Source of the DNA: Roseococcus pinisoli
Lineage (GTDB): Bacteria; Pseudomonadota; Alphaproteobacteria; Acetobacterales; Acetobacteraceae
Direction: 5' to 3'
DNA length: 64,000 nucleotides
NCBI RefSeq assembly: GCF_018413645.1
Contig: NZ_JAHCDA010000002.1
Span: 1,257,676-1,321,675, forward strand
Position numbers and translations under genes: made by a program. The notes beneath the pieces were generated by a model that did no database searches, had not been told where the DNA came from, and saw only the letters and a program-made list of their open reading frames with translations. Of this stretch, positions 35,748 through 48,302 are shown in pieces; within the stretch, counting starts at the first letter, position 1, and the number at the start of each line of letters is the position of its first letter.

Positions 35748-38054
35748 ATGCCAGGACACCAGACGGAGATCGGCGGAGCGCCCCAGAGCGCGGCCCCGAG
35801 GAAGGACGTCATCAGGCTCGCGGCCGGGCTGGTCTCCATGGCCGTCATCGTGGCCGCGCTCTACTACGGGCAGAACATCATCATCCCGATCGCGGTGGCG
35901 CTGCTCATCAGCTTCGCGCTCAATCCCGTGGTCACCTGGATGTCCCGACGCGGGATTCCGCGCGCGATCTCGACCTCGATCGCGATCGCGGCCGTCCTCA
36001 TCCTCGTCGCCGGCTTCGGCATCCTGCTGGCCGCGCAGGTCCGTTCCCTGGCGCTGGAGCTGCCGAACTACCAGTCGACCATCCTCGCCAAGCTGACCTC
36101 CCTCAAGGACACGATCAACGCGCCCGGCATCTTCGACCGCGCCTTCGAGACGCTGGAGCGCGTCCAGCGCGAGGTGACGACGACGGATCCCGCCCAGCTA
36201 GCCAACGGGCCGCAGCGCGTCGAGGTCGTTCCCATCCCGGCCAGCCCCTTCGAGCAGGCGCTGACCTGGCTCGGGCGTTCGCTGGAACCGCTGGCGACGC
36301 TCGGCATCGTCTTCATCTTCATCTTCCTGACGCTGCTCGACCGCGGCGACCTGCGCGACCGCTTCCTGCGACTGATGGGCAACGACCTCCACCGCTCCAC
36401 CGATTCCATGGAGGAAGCGGGCGGTCGGATCAGCAAGTACCTGACCATGCAGCTGGTGGTGAATGTCAGCTACGGCATTCCGATGGCCATCGGGCTGTGG
36501 CTGATCGGCATTCCCGGCGCCCTGCTCTGGGGCACGGTGGCCGCCGTGCTGCGCTTCATCCCTTACCTCGGCCCGATGATCTCGGCGGTGTTCCCGCTCT
36601 CACTCGCCTTCGCGGTGGATGACGGCTGGAACATGCTCATCATGGTCGCCGCGCTGATCGTGGTGCTGGAGCTGGTCAGCAACAACGTGATCGAGCCGCT
36701 GCTCTACGGGACGAGCACGGGCCTTTCCACGCTGTCGCTCATCGCCTCGGCGATGTTCTGGACCGCCATCTGGGGGCCGATCGGCCTCATCCTTTCGACG
36801 CCGATCACCGTCTGCCTTCTCGTCGTCGGCAAGAACCTGCCCCAGCTGCAGTTCCTCGACATCATTCTCGGCTCGACGCCGGTGCTCGATCCGCCGATGC
36901 GGCTGTACCAGCGGCTGATCGCCAATGATCCCGAGGAGGCGGTCGACCTCGCGAAGACGGAAATCGCCAGGTCGTCGATCCTCGAATTCTACAACGACGT
37001 GGTCATCGACGCCCTGAACATCGCCAGCCGGGATTATCTGCGGAACGCCACTTCCGAGCACCGGCTGAGGCTCGCGAACGGGATGGACCTCCTGCTGGAC
37101 GAGCTGCGGGAGGAATACCCAACCGCTGATGGCGGAAGCTCCGCGGCCCCGGTGATCTGCATCGGTGGGAAATGGCACCTCGACAACATCTCGGCCGAGA
37201 TGATGGCCCATGCCCTGAATCTGGAAGGCGTGCCGGCGACGACGCGGGCCATCTCGACGATCAATTCCCGCAATATCGGCGAGCTCAACCTCTCCGGCAC
37301 GGAGACGCTGTGCATCTGCTACTTCAGCCACGATCCGGCGATCCCCGCGCGGCATTTCGCGCGGCGCCTGCGCCTGCGCTGGCCGGGGCTGAAGATCGTC
37401 TTCGCGCTCTGGAACCCGCCCGCCGATCTCTGCGACACCCGCGCGCTCGAGCGGCTGTCGGCCGATGCCGTCGTGACCTCGGTCAACGAGGCGGTCCTGC
37501 GAATCCAGCACATCATCGCGCCCGAGCAGGCAGAGGTCGCGCGGCAGGCCGAGCTGCCGGAGAACGAGGCGCAGCGCGTGGCCGCGGTGGAGGCGAGCGG
37601 AATCCTGGAGCAGAGCCATCGGGAGAAGCTCGATGCCATCGCGAGGCGCGCGGCCAATGTCTTCGACGCGGACTTCGCCGTGATCTCCACCATCACCTCC
37701 GACATGGAGTATTTCGTCGGGCAGAGCGGGAAGATCCCGGGCGGGATCGTGGACGATTCGGGACGGTTGCTGCCGATGCCGCGGGTGGAGGCCATCTGCA
37801 ACTACGTGATCGCGGATGACGAGACGCTGGTGATCCACGACATGCATCGCGACCCGCGCTTCTCCGACAATGCGACCATCCGGCAATGGGGCGCGCGCTT
37901 CTACGCCGGCGCGCCGATCCGCGGCGCCGATGGCGAGGTGTTCGGCGCGCTGTGCCTCCTCGATTCGGAGCCGCGCGAGCTGGAGGAGGAGGAGGTCGAG
38001 CTTCTCGAGGAAATGGCGAAGGAAGTGCCAGCCGAGATGAAAGAAGCCGACTGA
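35748..38054 (+). CDS. AI-2E family permease fused to a C-terminal GAF domain
   Basis: The 768-residue protein starts with an AI-2E/PerM-like transporter (about residues 20-385) of eight hydrophobic segments, including IGLWLIGIPGALLWGTVAAV and FIPYLGPMISAVFPL. A soluble middle region (about 390-610) resembles a Rossmann-like domain (VICIGGKWHLDN, LKIVFALWNPP). A GAF domain follows (about 620-765) with SITSD...YFVGQSG and RFYAGAPIRGADGEVFGALCLLD. The fusion suggests transport controlled by a small ligand or redox signal. The gene stands alone before the tRNA-Gln gene. Confidence 0.87.
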   Translation: MPGHQTEIGGAPQSAAPRKDVIRLAAGLVSMAVIVAALYYGQNIIIPIAVALLISFALNPVVTWMSRRGIPRAISTSIAIAAVLILVAGFGILLAAQVRSLALELPNYQSTILAKLTSLKDTINAPGIFDRAFETLERVQREVTTTDPAQLANGPQRVEVVPIPASPFEQALTWLGRSLEPLATLGIVFIFIFLTLLDRGDLRDRFLRLMGNDLHRSTDSMEEAGGRISKYLTMQLVVNVSYGIPMAIGLWLIGIPGALLWGTVAAVLRFIPYLGPMISAVFPLSLAFAVDDGWNMLIMVAALIVVLELVSNNVIEPLLYGTSTGLSTLSLIASAMFWTAIWGPIGLILSTPITVCLLVVGKNLPQLQFLDIILGSTPVLDPPMRLYQRLIANDPEEAVDLAKTEIARSSILEFYNDVVIDALNIASRDYLRNATSEHRLRLANGMDLLLDELREEYPTADGGSSAAPVICIGGKWHLDNISAEMMAHALNLEGVPATTRAISTINSRNIGELNLSGTETLCICYFSHDPAIPARHFARRLRLRWPGLKIVFALWNPPADLCDTRALERLSADAVVTSVNEAVLRIQHIIAPEQAEVARQAELPENEAQRVAAVEASGILEQSHREKLDAIARRAANVFDADFAVISTITSDMEYFVGQSGKIPGGIVDDSGRLLPMPRVEAICNYVIADDETLVIHDMHRDPRFSDNATIRQWGARFYAGAPIRGADGEVFGALCLLDSEPRELEEEEVELLEEMAKEVPAEMKEAD

Positions 38055-38152
38055 CGAGCGGCGGCCAGCCAATGTGCCGGATCTCGTTTTTCTGCGGTCT
38101 GCATTCAGGCCTGCGGGGCGTTACGCCCTTACTGGCAGCATGCCTGAGCCGG

Positions 38153-38226
38153 TGGCTGGGGGACCTGGATTCGAACCAAGACTGTCCGAGTCAGAGTCGG
38201 AAGTTCTACCGTTAAACTATCCCCCA
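38153..38226 (-). tRNA. tRNA-Gln (anticodon CTG)
   Basis: Folded by hand, the minus strand has a 7-bp acceptor (TGGGGGA/TCCCCCA), a TCCGA/TCGGA anticodon stem with loop CTCTGAC (anticodon CTG at plus positions 38192-38194), a CTTGG/CCAGG T-stem with TTCGAAT loop, and an encoded CCA. It reads CAG codons. Confidence 0.95.
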
Positions 38227-38315
38227 AGCGCTCACCGCTCGGCTGGACGGGCAGATAGCATCGACGATCCGAGCTGCCAAGACCGCAATAACACTTGCGA
38301 TGACAGTCCTGCTTC

Positions 38316-39362
38316 ATGATCATGACTGCCACGCACCCTGAACGAGTCAGCGCCCCGATGACCGCTCTCCACCCCTCGCACGCCGCGAACGGCCCCCCTT
38401 CCGCGCTTTTCGCGGCCCTCGATCTGGGCACCAACAACTGCCGCCTGCTCATCGGCGCGCCCACGCGCCACGGCTTCCGCGTGGTGGACAGCTTCTCGCG
38501 CATCGTTCGCCTCGGCGAAGGACTGGCCGGCTCCGGCGCGCTCTCCGACGCGGCGATGGACCGCACCATCTCCGCACTTTCCGCCTGCGCCGAGCGGCTG
38601 CATCGCCGCCCCGTCCGCCGCCTGGCCGCCGTCGCCACCGAGGCCTGCCGCCGGGCCGCGAACGGCAACAGCTTCCTGGCCCGCGCCGCCGAGGAGACCG
38701 GGCTGCGGCCGCGCATCATCTCGCCGCGCGAGGAAGCCGAACTCGCCATGGAGAGCTGCGCCCCTCTCCTCGAGCCTGGGGACCGGCGTGCCATTCTCTT
38801 CGACATCGGCGGCGGCAGCACCGAGATCGCCTGGATTCGCACCGGCCCCCGCCCGGAGCTGATCGGTTATCTCTCGATTCCCTGCGGCGTGGTGACGCTG
38901 GCGGAGCGCGAGGGCGGCAACTGCTTCTCCGTCGAAGGCTTCCAGGCCGTGGTGGACGACATCCACGCCCGACTCCGCAGCTTCGACCGACTGCATTGCA
39001 TCGGCCAGGAGATCCGCCGCGGCGGCGTGCGCCTGATTGGAACCTCCGGCACGGTGACGACGCTGGCCGGCGTGGTGATGGCCCTGCCCAAATACCGGCG
39101 GGAGCTGGTGGACGGCACGCATCTGGGCATCGGCGCCGCGGAGGATGCCATGGCGCAGCTCTTCGCCATGGGGCGCGCCGGGCTCTCGGCCCATCCCTGC
39201 ATCGGGCCGGAGCGCGCGGATTTCGTGCTTCCCGGCTGCGCCGTCTATTCCGCGATTCATCGCCTCTGGCCGGTCGATGCGCTGACGGTGGCCGATCGCG
39301 GGCTGCGCGAAGGCATGCTCCTGCGGCTGATGCGGGGTGACCGGAGCGTCTGGCGCGCGTAA
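38316..39362 (+). CDS. ppx: Ppx/GppA phosphatase family protein
   Basis: The 348-residue protein is an exopolyphosphatase/pppGpp phosphatase of the ASKHA fold. Motifs are FAALDLGTNNCRLLIG (phosphate 1), SREEAELAMES-like SPREEAEL, FDIGGGSTEI (phosphate 2) and LIGTSGTVTTLAG. It is shorter than GppA of enterobacteria, as is usual for the alphaproteobacterial form. ATG 38358 is an alternative start. It is followed ten bases later by rlmE, the usual alphaproteobacterial pairing. Confidence 0.92.
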   Translation: MIMTATHPERVSAPMTALHPSHAANGPPSALFAALDLGTNNCRLLIGAPTRHGFRVVDSFSRIVRLGEGLAGSGALSDAAMDRTISALSACAERLHRRPVRRLAAVATEACRRAANGNSFLARAAEETGLRPRIISPREEAELAMESCAPLLEPGDRRAILFDIGGGSTEIAWIRTGPRPELIGYLSIPCGVVTLAEREGGNCFSVEGFQAVVDDIHARLRSFDRLHCIGQEIRRGGVRLIGTSGTVTTLAGVVMALPKYRRELVDGTHLGIGAAEDAMAQLFAMGRAGLSAHPCIGPERADFVLPGCAVYSAIHRLWPVDALTVADRGLREGMLLRLMRGDRSVWRA

Positions 39363-39371
39363 AGGCTAGCC

Positions 39372-41664
<2,293 letters not shown>

Positions 41665-41783
41665 GGCCACCGTGCCCCGGCGGCGGAGGACGACGCCGGG
41701 GCACGCAGCCGAAGCCCTGAAATCCGAGGGGGGCGGCGCCCGCGCCACCCCCTTCCCCACCTTTCCCCCCGGCCGGCCGCGGC

Positions 41784-43142
41784 ATGATGACGCGGCGCTC
41801 CGGTCCCCTTCCCCCATCGACGGAGCTGCCTGACGTGACGCCCGAAGGGCGGCTTGCCGCCGCGATCGACCTGCTGCACGCCGTCTTCGACCAGCCTCGC
41901 CGGCCGGCCGACGCCATCGGCGCCGAATTCTTCCGCAACCGCCGCTACATCGGCGGCAGCGACCGCCGCGCCGTGTCCGACCTTGCCTGGGGCATCGTGC
42001 GGCAGCGGCTTCGGCTGGAATGGTGGATCGGCCAGACCGGGGCGCGCCTGACGCCCCGGCTGCTGGCCCTGGCCTTCCTCATCCTCGCCGAGAAGCGCAA
42101 GCCCGGCGAGGCCGCGAAGCTCTTCGACGCCGGGCGCTATTCCGCCGGCCCGCTGGACGCCGGCGAGATGGGCGTGGCCGAGCGCCTCGTCGGCAAGCCC
42201 CTGATGGGCAAGGAGATGCCTGATTCCCCTCGCCTGAACCTGCCCGGCTGGGCGCTGCCCGGCCTCGCGGCGCGCTTCGGCGACCGGCTGGAGGCCGAGG
42301 CGCTGGCCATGGAGGCCTCCGCGCCGCTCGACCTGCGGGTGAACATCCTCAAGGGCACGCGCGAGGAAGCGCAGCGCGCCCTGCGCGCCGAGGGCCTGGC
42401 TTCCGAAACCACGCCGCATTCGCCCTGGGGCCTGCGGATGCCCGGGCGCACGCCCATCACCGGCACCAATGCCTATAAGACCGGCCTCATCGAGGTGCAG
42501 GACGAGGGCAGCCAGGTCATCGCCGCCCTGGTGGGCGCCGCACCCGGCATGCGCGTGGCGGATTACTGCGCGGGCGCGGCCGGCAAGACACTGGCCATGG
42601 CCGCCACGATGAACAACCAGGGCCGGGTCACCGCCTGCGACGTCTCCGCCCCGCGGCTGGAAGGCGCCACCAAGCGCCTGCGCCGGGCCGGCGTTCATAA
42701 TGCCGAGACCCATCTGCTGGAGCCCGGCGACCGCTGGGTGAAGCGCCGCGCGGGCCAGTTCGACCGCGTCCTGGTTGACGCGCCCTGCACCGGCACCGGC
42801 ACATGGCGCCGCAATCCCGACGCCCGTTCCCGCACAACGGCGGAGGACCTCGCGGAACTGTTGCAAAAGCAAAGTGAAATTCTTGTAACGTCTTCCCATC
42901 TCGTTCGTCCTGGCGGTAGGCTCGTTTACGCGACGTGTTCGCTGCTTCCCGAGGAGGACGACTTGCAGGTTGAGCAGTTCCTGGGACTCCATCCGGAGTT
43001 CCGAGCGGTCCCGCTCGGCGCCGCCTGGTCGGCCGCCGGCCTCCCCGGCGCGCCGCCGATGGAGGGTCCCCACCTGCTGCTCTCCCCTGCCGCCCACGGC
43101 ACCGACGGCTTCTTCTGCGCCGTCCTGGAACGCCAGGGCTGA
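41784..43142 (+). CDS. RsmB/NOP-family RNA (cytosine-5-)methyltransferase
   Basis: The 452-residue protein has an N-terminal NusB/RsmB-like region (about residues 20-150). A SAM-dependent Rossmann fold follows with VADYCAGAAGKTLAMAA, the DAPCTGTGTWRRNPD motif (catalytic Cys) and the VYATCSLLPEEDD motif (second Cys). Both cysteines of the family are present. It may methylate rRNA or tRNA; the exact site is unknown. It sits between guaB and guaA. Confidence 0.9.
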   Translation: MMTRRSGPLPPSTELPDVTPEGRLAAAIDLLHAVFDQPRRPADAIGAEFFRNRRYIGGSDRRAVSDLAWGIVRQRLRLEWWIGQTGARLTPRLLALAFLILAEKRKPGEAAKLFDAGRYSAGPLDAGEMGVAERLVGKPLMGKEMPDSPRLNLPGWALPGLAARFGDRLEAEALAMEASAPLDLRVNILKGTREEAQRALRAEGLASETTPHSPWGLRMPGRTPITGTNAYKTGLIEVQDEGSQVIAALVGAAPGMRVADYCAGAAGKTLAMAATMNNQGRVTACDVSAPRLEGATKRLRRAGVHNAETHLLEPGDRWVKRRAGQFDRVLVDAPCTGTGTWRRNPDARSRTTAEDLAELLQKQSEILVTSSHLVRPGGRLVYATCSLLPEEDDLQVEQFLGLHPEFRAVPLGAAWSAAGLPGAPPMEGPHLLLSPAAHGTDGFFCAVLERQG

Positions 43143-43154
43143 GGCCGGGGTGCG

Positions 43155-43718
43155 ATGGTCACCATCCGCCGTGCGAGGCCCGGGGACGCCCCCGCCCTTG
43201 GCGAGGTCCACGTGGCCTGCTGGCGCAGCGCCTATGCCGGGGTCCTGCCTGACAGCTATCTGAACTCCCTCTCCGCCACGGCGGAGACGCGGGGCTACGA
43301 GCGCGCCATCGCCGAGCGCCGGGGCGGCCATGCCGCCTTCGTGGCGGTGGCCGACAACCTGGAAATGCCGGGCGGCGGCGTGGTGGGCTTCATCACCGGC
43401 GGCCTTTCGCGCCGCCCCTCCATCGCGGAGGGCGAGGTCGAGACGCTCTACCTGATGGACGACTTCCACGAGCGAGGCATCGGGCGCCGGCTGATGCGGG
43501 CCATGGCGTCGCACCTGGCCTCGCTCGGCGCGCAATCCGCCTTCGTCTGGGTCCTGGAGCCCAACCCCTCGCGCTGGTTCTACGAGCGTCTGGGGGCCAA
43601 GCTGGTGGCGCGCGAGGACATGGTCTTCGCGCATCAGCGCACGACCCAGCTGGCCTATGCCTGGGACCCCATTCACACGCTGCTGACCGCCACCGCGACG
43701 ACCAAGCTGCCGCGCTAG
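43155..43718 (+). CDS. GNAT family N-acetyltransferase
   Basis: The 187-residue protein starts MVTIRRARPGDAPALGEVHVACWRSAYAG. It has the acetyl-CoA site LMDDFHERGIGRRLMRAMASHL, then SAFVWVLEPNPSRWFYERLGAK. The wording matches small GNAT acetyltransferases that often lie next to guaA in this group. It follows the methyltransferase by 12 bases. Substrate unknown. Confidence 0.88.
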   Translation: MVTIRRARPGDAPALGEVHVACWRSAYAGVLPDSYLNSLSATAETRGYERAIAERRGGHAAFVAVADNLEMPGGGVVGFITGGLSRRPSIAEGEVETLYLMDDFHERGIGRRLMRAMASHLASLGAQSAFVWVLEPNPSRWFYERLGAKLVAREDMVFAHQRTTQLAYAWDPIHTLLTATATTKLPR

Positions 43719-43818
43719 CCCTGGCTTTTGTGCCTCCTGGGCCGCCGTCCCGCCCGGCGCAGGGGACGGCGGCGCAACGCGCGCTTGACGCGGCGCGGAT
43801 TCGACCTTTCAAGCGCGC

Positions 43819-45375
43819 ATGGCCCAGCACGACCGCATCCTGATTCTCGATTTCGGCAGCCAGGTGACCCAGCTCATCGCACGGCGCCTCCGCGAAAGCG
43901 GGGTCTATTGCGAGGTCTGGCCCTTCAACGCCGCGGCCCCCGAGCGCATCCACGCCTTCGCGCCCAAGGGCCTCATCTTCTCCGGCGGCCCGGCCTCCGT
44001 CACCGAGGGCGCCTCCCCCCGCGCCCCGCAGGAAGTCTTCGAGATGGGCCTGCCCATTCTCGGCATCTGCTACGGGCAGCAGACCATGGCTACCCAGCTG
44101 GGCGGCACGGTCGAGGGCGGGCATGCGGCGGAATTCGGCCGCGCCGTCGTCACCGTCACGGGCGAATGCACGCTGACCCAGGGCCTCTGGGCCAAGGGCG
44201 CGACGGAGACGGTGTGGATGTCGCATGGCGACCGCATCACCGTGCTGCCGCCTGGCTTCCGCGTCGTCGCGGAATCCGAGGGCGCGCCCTTCGCGCTGAT
44301 CGCCGACGAATCCCGCCACTACTACGGCACCATGTTCCACCCCGAGGTGGTGCACACGCCGCATGGCGCGGCGCTGCTGAAGAACTTCACCCACGGCGTC
44401 TGCGGCTGCACGGGCGACTGGACCATGGCCGGCTTCCGCGACGAGGCCATCGAGCGCATCCGCGCCAAGGTGGGCAAGGGCCGCGTGATCTGCGGGCTTT
44501 CCGGCGGCGTCGATTCCTCCGTGGCCGCGGTGCTGATCCACGAGGCCGTGGGCGACCAGCTCACCTGCATCTACGTCGACCATGGGCTGATGCGCGCGAA
44601 TGAGAGCGACCAGGTGGTCGCCACCTTCCGCGACCGCTTCAACATCAAGCTCATCCACCGCGACGCGAGCGACCTTTTCCTCGGCCAGCTCTCGGGCGTC
44701 ACGGACCCCGAGCAGAAGCGCAAGATCATCGGGCGCCTGTTCATCGAGGTCTTCGAGGAGGAGCAGAACAAGCTCGGCGGCGCGGATTTCCTCGCGCAGG
44801 GGACGCTCTACCCGGACGTGATCGAGAGCGTCTCGGCCACCGGCGGGCCCAGCGTCACCATCAAGTCCCACCACAATGTCGGCGGCCTGCCCGAGGGCAT
44901 GCGCATGCAGCTCGTGGAGCCGCTGCGGGACCTCTTCAAGGATGAGGTCCGCGCCCTGGGCCGCGAGCTCGGCATCCCCGAGGAGATCGTGGGCCGCCAT
45001 CCCTTCCCCGGCCCCGGCCTCGCCATCCGCATCCCCGGCGAGGTGACGCGCGAGAAGGCCGACCTGCTGCGCAAGGTGGACAGCATCTACCTGGAGGAGA
45101 TCCGCGCCGCGGGCCTCTACGACGCAATCTGGCAGGCCTTCGCGGTGCTGCTGCCGGTGCGCACGGTCGGCGTGATGGGCGACGGCCGCACCTACGACAT
45201 GGCCTGCGCGCTGCGCGCCGTGACGAGCACGGACGGCATGACGGCGGAGTTCTACCCCTACGACATGGGCTTCCTGGGGCGCGTGGCGAACCGGATCGTG
45301 AACGAGGTCCGCGGAGTGAACCGGGTGACCTACGACATCACGAGCAAGCCGCCCGGGACGATCGAGTGGGAGTGA
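43819..45375 (+). CDS. guaA: GMP synthase (glutamine-hydrolysing)
   Basis: GuaA converts XMP to GMP with glutamine and ATP. The 518-residue protein has the class I amidotransferase with [11 protein letters not shown] (catalytic Cys) and MFHPEVVHT (catalytic His). The ATP-pyrophosphatase loop is [13 protein letters not shown] (residues about 230-242), and the C-terminal dimer domain ends [14 protein letters not shown]. Length is the usual one. A hairpin-rich convergent region separates it from the histidine kinase gene. Confidence 0.96.
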   Translation: MAQHDRILILDFGSQVTQLIARRLRESGVYCEVWPFNAAAPERIHAFAPKGLIFSGGPASVTEGASPRAPQEVFEMGLPILGICYGQQTMATQLGGTVEGGHAAEFGRAVVTVTGECTLTQGLWAKGATETVWMSHGDRITVLPPGFRVVAESEGAPFALIADESRHYYGTMFHPEVVHTPHGAALLKNFTHGVCGCTGDWTMAGFRDEAIERIRAKVGKGRVICGLSGGVDSSVAAVLIHEAVGDQLTCIYVDHGLMRANESDQVVATFRDRFNIKLIHRDASDLFLGQLSGVTDPEQKRKIIGRLFIEVFEEEQNKLGGADFLAQGTLYPDVIESVSATGGPSVTIKSHHNVGGLPEGMRMQLVEPLRDLFKDEVRALGRELGIPEEIVGRHPFPGPGLAIRIPGEVTREKADLLRKVDSIYLEEIRAAGLYDAIWQAFAVLLPVRTVGVMGDGRTYDMACALRAVTSTDGMTAEFYPYDMGFLGRVANRIVNEVRGVNRVTYDITSKPPGTIEWE

Positions 45376-45446
45376 GGGAAGCGGGGGCGATTTCCGCTGT
45401 CGCGTAATTCGCTTTCCTCGCTTCGTATCTCACCTCGTTGAGTCGG

Positions 45447-45474
45447 CCGCCGGCAGGGCGTAAGCGGCCGGCGG
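45447..45474. terminator. Bidirectional hairpin between guaA and the kinase gene
   Basis: CCGCCGGC and GCCGGCGG form a perfect 8-bp stem around a 12-base loop between two convergent genes. No T-run is present on either side. Confidence 0.45.
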
Positions 45475-45478
45475 ACCT

Positions 45479-47314
45479 TCAGGACGGCAGAGGCCGGGCA
45501 GCGCTTCCGTAGCCCCATCGCTCCAATGCCGCCAGGAGCTCGCCGCGGTCCATCGGCTTGGTCAGGTGGTCGTCGAAACCTGCCGCCATCATCTTCTGGA
45601 TCTGCGCGGGAAGCGCGTCGGCCGTCACCGCCAGGATCGGCAGCCCGGCGACCGGGCCCGGCATGGCACGGATTAGCCTCACCGTGTCGCTGCCATTCAG
45701 GCCGGGCATGCGCTCGTCCATCAGCACCAGGTCCGGCAGAGGCTCGCGCTCCAGCAAGGTCAACGCGGATTCTCCGCTCGGCGCCTGGACCACGCGATGG
45801 CCGGCCGCCTTGAGAAGCTCCGCAGCGACAAGCCGGTTGGTCGCGATGTCGTCGACCACGAGGATGTTCAGCGCCTGCCGGGCCGGCGGCTCGGCAGGGA
45901 GCGGCGTTAGGGCTTCGGCCCTTCCTGGTTCGGCGATGGGCAGCGGCAGTAGCAAGGTGAAACGGCTGCCACGCCCCTCGGGGCCATCCTCGTGGGTCAG
46001 GCGGCCGCCCATGGCCCCGGCCAGCGCGGCGCTGATCGCCAGCCCCAGCCCGCTGCCGGCAAGCGCCTGATCTCCCTCGGCCTGGGAGAATTCCTCGAAG
46101 AGATGCGGCCGCAGTGCCGCTGGGACGCCGCTGCCGGTGTCGGTCACGGCGAAGCACGTCTCGCTGCCGCGCTGCAGCACCTCCAGCGAGACCGTGCCGC
46201 CCGGAGGCGTGAAGCGGATCGCGTTCGCCAGAAGGTTCATGAGAATCTGCCGCAGCCGCAGCGCATCGGCCGAAACAATCGGCGGCAGGGCTGGGTCCAG
46301 TCGCAGGACAAGCGTCACGTCCCGGGCGGCGGCCGTCTCCTTCAGGAGCGCGAGCATGTCGTCCAGAAATTTTGCCAGCCCGAGCGGCCTGGGCATGGGA
46401 AGGAAGTGGCCGGCCTCGATCCGGGAGATGTCCAGCACGTCGTTCAGGATCGCCAGCAGATGCCGGCCCGCCTGCTCCAAGGTCTCTGCCTTGCGCTGCT
46501 GCTCCGGACCGAGGCTGCGGTCATCCGCCAGCACCTGGGCCAACCCCAAAACGGCGTTGAGCGGGGTGCGCAGCTCGTGGCTCATCCGCGACAGGAAGCG
46601 TGTCTTCTGAAGGCTGGCGCGGTCCGCAGCGTCGCGTGCCGCGGCCAGTGCGGCTGTCGAGCGTGCCTCGGCCTTCTCTTTGGTGAGGGCCACGAGGAGC
46701 AGCGTGCCCCCGCACAGCAGCACGATGTTGAGCAGCAACAGCGCGCCGAGCCAGTAGGCATGAGGCAGTTGCCCGGGCGGGCGGGGCAGGAAAGCCAGGG
46801 TGATGCTGGTGAGGGCCAGGTAGGCAACCGTCACGCCTGCGAGCAGCGCGATGAACAAGGGCCTCGATGGCAAGGGAAGCGTCCGCTGGCCGCGGACAAA
46901 TTCCCTCAGCGTCAGGCCATTATAAGCGATCAGAAGCAGGGCGACCATCGCCACACGTGCATCCGTGTCGGCATAGAAGCCCGGGAACTGGCAGGCGGCC
47001 AGCCAGACGCCCGCCCCGGCGAATATGGCCCAGGTCAGCGGCGGCCTTCCCTCGAACTGACGGGCGCCGGTCCAGCCCAGCCCGAAGCTGAGGCAGACCA
47101 CCGTATTGGCCAGATCTATCGAGAGCCAGTCCGGCGCGATACCACGCAAACCAAGGAGCACCGTGGCCAATGCGCTGAGGAGGCGATTCAGCGCCCAGCT
47201 GGCCAAGGCGGGCTCGCGGCGGTCATGGAGCCAGAGCCAGAGCATCGCCAACCCGAGGAAGCTGCTCAGGATTGCCGAGAAGATGGAGATCGTCGGCAGG
47301 TGAAGCGCGGACAA
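45479..47314 (-). CDS. Hybrid sensor histidine kinase / response regulator
   Basis: The 611-residue inner-membrane protein has seven hydrophobic segments in its first 210 residues. A HisKA domain follows with phosphoacceptor His246 (SHELRTPLN), then an ATPase with NLLANAIRFTP, DTGSGVP and GSGLGLAIS. The C-terminal receiver starts NILVVDDI near residue 483, with phospho-Asp533 in LMDERMPG. No DNA-binding output is present, so it is probably an input to a phosphorelay. It diverges from an HD-GYP gene. Confidence 0.93.
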   Translation of the reverse strand: MSALHLPTISIFSAILSSFLGLAMLWLWLHDRREPALASWALNRLLSALATVLLGLRGIAPDWLSIDLANTVVCLSFGLGWTGARQFEGRPPLTWAIFAGAGVWLAACQFPGFYADTDARVAMVALLLIAYNGLTLREFVRGQRTLPLPSRPLFIALLAGVTVAYLALTSITLAFLPRPPGQLPHAYWLGALLLLNIVLLCGGTLLLVALTKEKAEARSTAALAAARDAADRASLQKTRFLSRMSHELRTPLNAVLGLAQVLADDRSLGPEQQRKAETLEQAGRHLLAILNDVLDISRIEAGHFLPMPRPLGLAKFLDDMLALLKETAAARDVTLVLRLDPALPPIVSADALRLRQILMNLLANAIRFTPPGGTVSLEVLQRGSETCFAVTDTGSGVPAALRPHLFEEFSQAEGDQALAGSGLGLAISAALAGAMGGRLTHEDGPEGRGSRFTLLLPLPIAEPGRAEALTPLPAEPPARQALNILVVDDIATNRLVAAELLKAAGHRVVQAPSGESALTLLEREPLPDLVLMDERMPGLNGSDTVRLIRAMPGPVAGLPILAVTADALPAQIQKMMAAGFDDHLTKPMDRGELLAALERWGYGSAARPLPS

Positions 47315-47602
47315 GTTCTTGCAACCTTGAGTTGAGAAGAATCCTCAGTATGCAATCTGGATGATCGGGCCCGACTTCGGCAACTGTCCCCGCATCCTGC
47401 TCGCCTCTCGCGATGCTTTCGTCCGAAGCGATGTTTGGAACCCGAGGTCGCGAGTGGCGAAGAGCTCTACAGGCGGTCTCTCGGCAGCGCGCCGAATGAT
47501 GATCGCGAGGAAGTTTCCGTGACGAAGCGCGCGCTCCGGTTGCCGGAAGACTGAATTTGTTCGATTTTGGTCAGATTGAGACTTCGTCTGGGGCGAGCGG
47601 TT

Positions 47603-48256
47603 ATGTCTTACGTGGAGCGTCTGACAGAACGCTTGAACCTGCTGGAATTGAGCGCTGGCGCCACCTTCGTGCATGAGGTCGTCAAGCATGAGCAACGTGT
47701 CGAGGCCCTGGTGGGGGACTTCGCGGATGCGCTGGCCCTTCCCCTGGCAGAACGCCGCGAGGCCCGCCTCGCCGGAAGATTTCATGACATCGGGAAGCTG
47801 CGGGTTCCTCCTGAAATCATCTTCAAGCCAGGGGCCCTGGACAGGAACGAGCGTCATGTCGTCGAACTGCATGGCGCATTGGGCGTGGATATCATCTCGG
47901 AAGCGCACGAAGAGCTTCCGGACGGTCTGCGGGAGGCCGTGCTGTACCATCACGAAAGATGGGATGGTCTAGGCTACGAAGGGGTAACGGGCACGGACAT
48001 CCCTCACGTCGCCCGGCTCCTCTCGATCGTTGACGTCTTCGACGCGCTCACCGCTGACCGCGTTTATCGCCCCGCTATGACGGAGGCGGAGGCGTTGCGT
48101 CAGATGATCGCGCAGTGCAATGGCGTGGATGCGATGTGGTTCGATCCCTGTCTCTTTCGTCAGTTCATCGCCTGGAGATGCGACGCTTCCTCCGCTCTGA
48201 CGCCGGAGCAGATCGAGGAACTGCGGGCCTACCCCTCAGCGGATCTTCCGCCGTAG
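47603..48256 (+). CDS. HD-GYP-type cyclic-di-GMP phosphodiesterase-like protein
   Basis: The 217-residue protein is a stand-alone HD-GYP-like hydrolase. Seen are RFHDIGKLRVPPEII (the HD metal pair), HHERWDGLGYEGVTG, where the family's GYP reads GYE, and RLLSIVDVFDALTADRVYRP. The core metal ligands are present, but the GYP variation leaves open whether it cuts cyclic-di-GMP. It lies head-to-head with the histidine kinase across 288 bases without another gene, so the two may be functionally linked. Confidence 0.85.
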   Translation: MSYVERLTERLNLLELSAGATFVHEVVKHEQRVEALVGDFADALALPLAERREARLAGRFHDIGKLRVPPEIIFKPGALDRNERHVVELHGALGVDIISEAHEELPDGLREAVLYHHERWDGLGYEGVTGTDIPHVARLLSIVDVFDALTADRVYRPAMTEAEALRQMIAQCNGVDAMWFDPCLFRQFIAWRCDASSALTPEQIEELRAYPSADLPP

Positions 48257-48302
48257 CGGATCGGTTCTTGCGGGCGCACTCCACATCGGAGACCGTGGCA
48301 GC

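Noticed and set aside
38117..38129. A GGGCG-TTA-CGCCC hairpin downstream of tRNA-Gln as a terminator
   Set aside because: The stem is only 5 bp and has no T-run; not strong enough to call.
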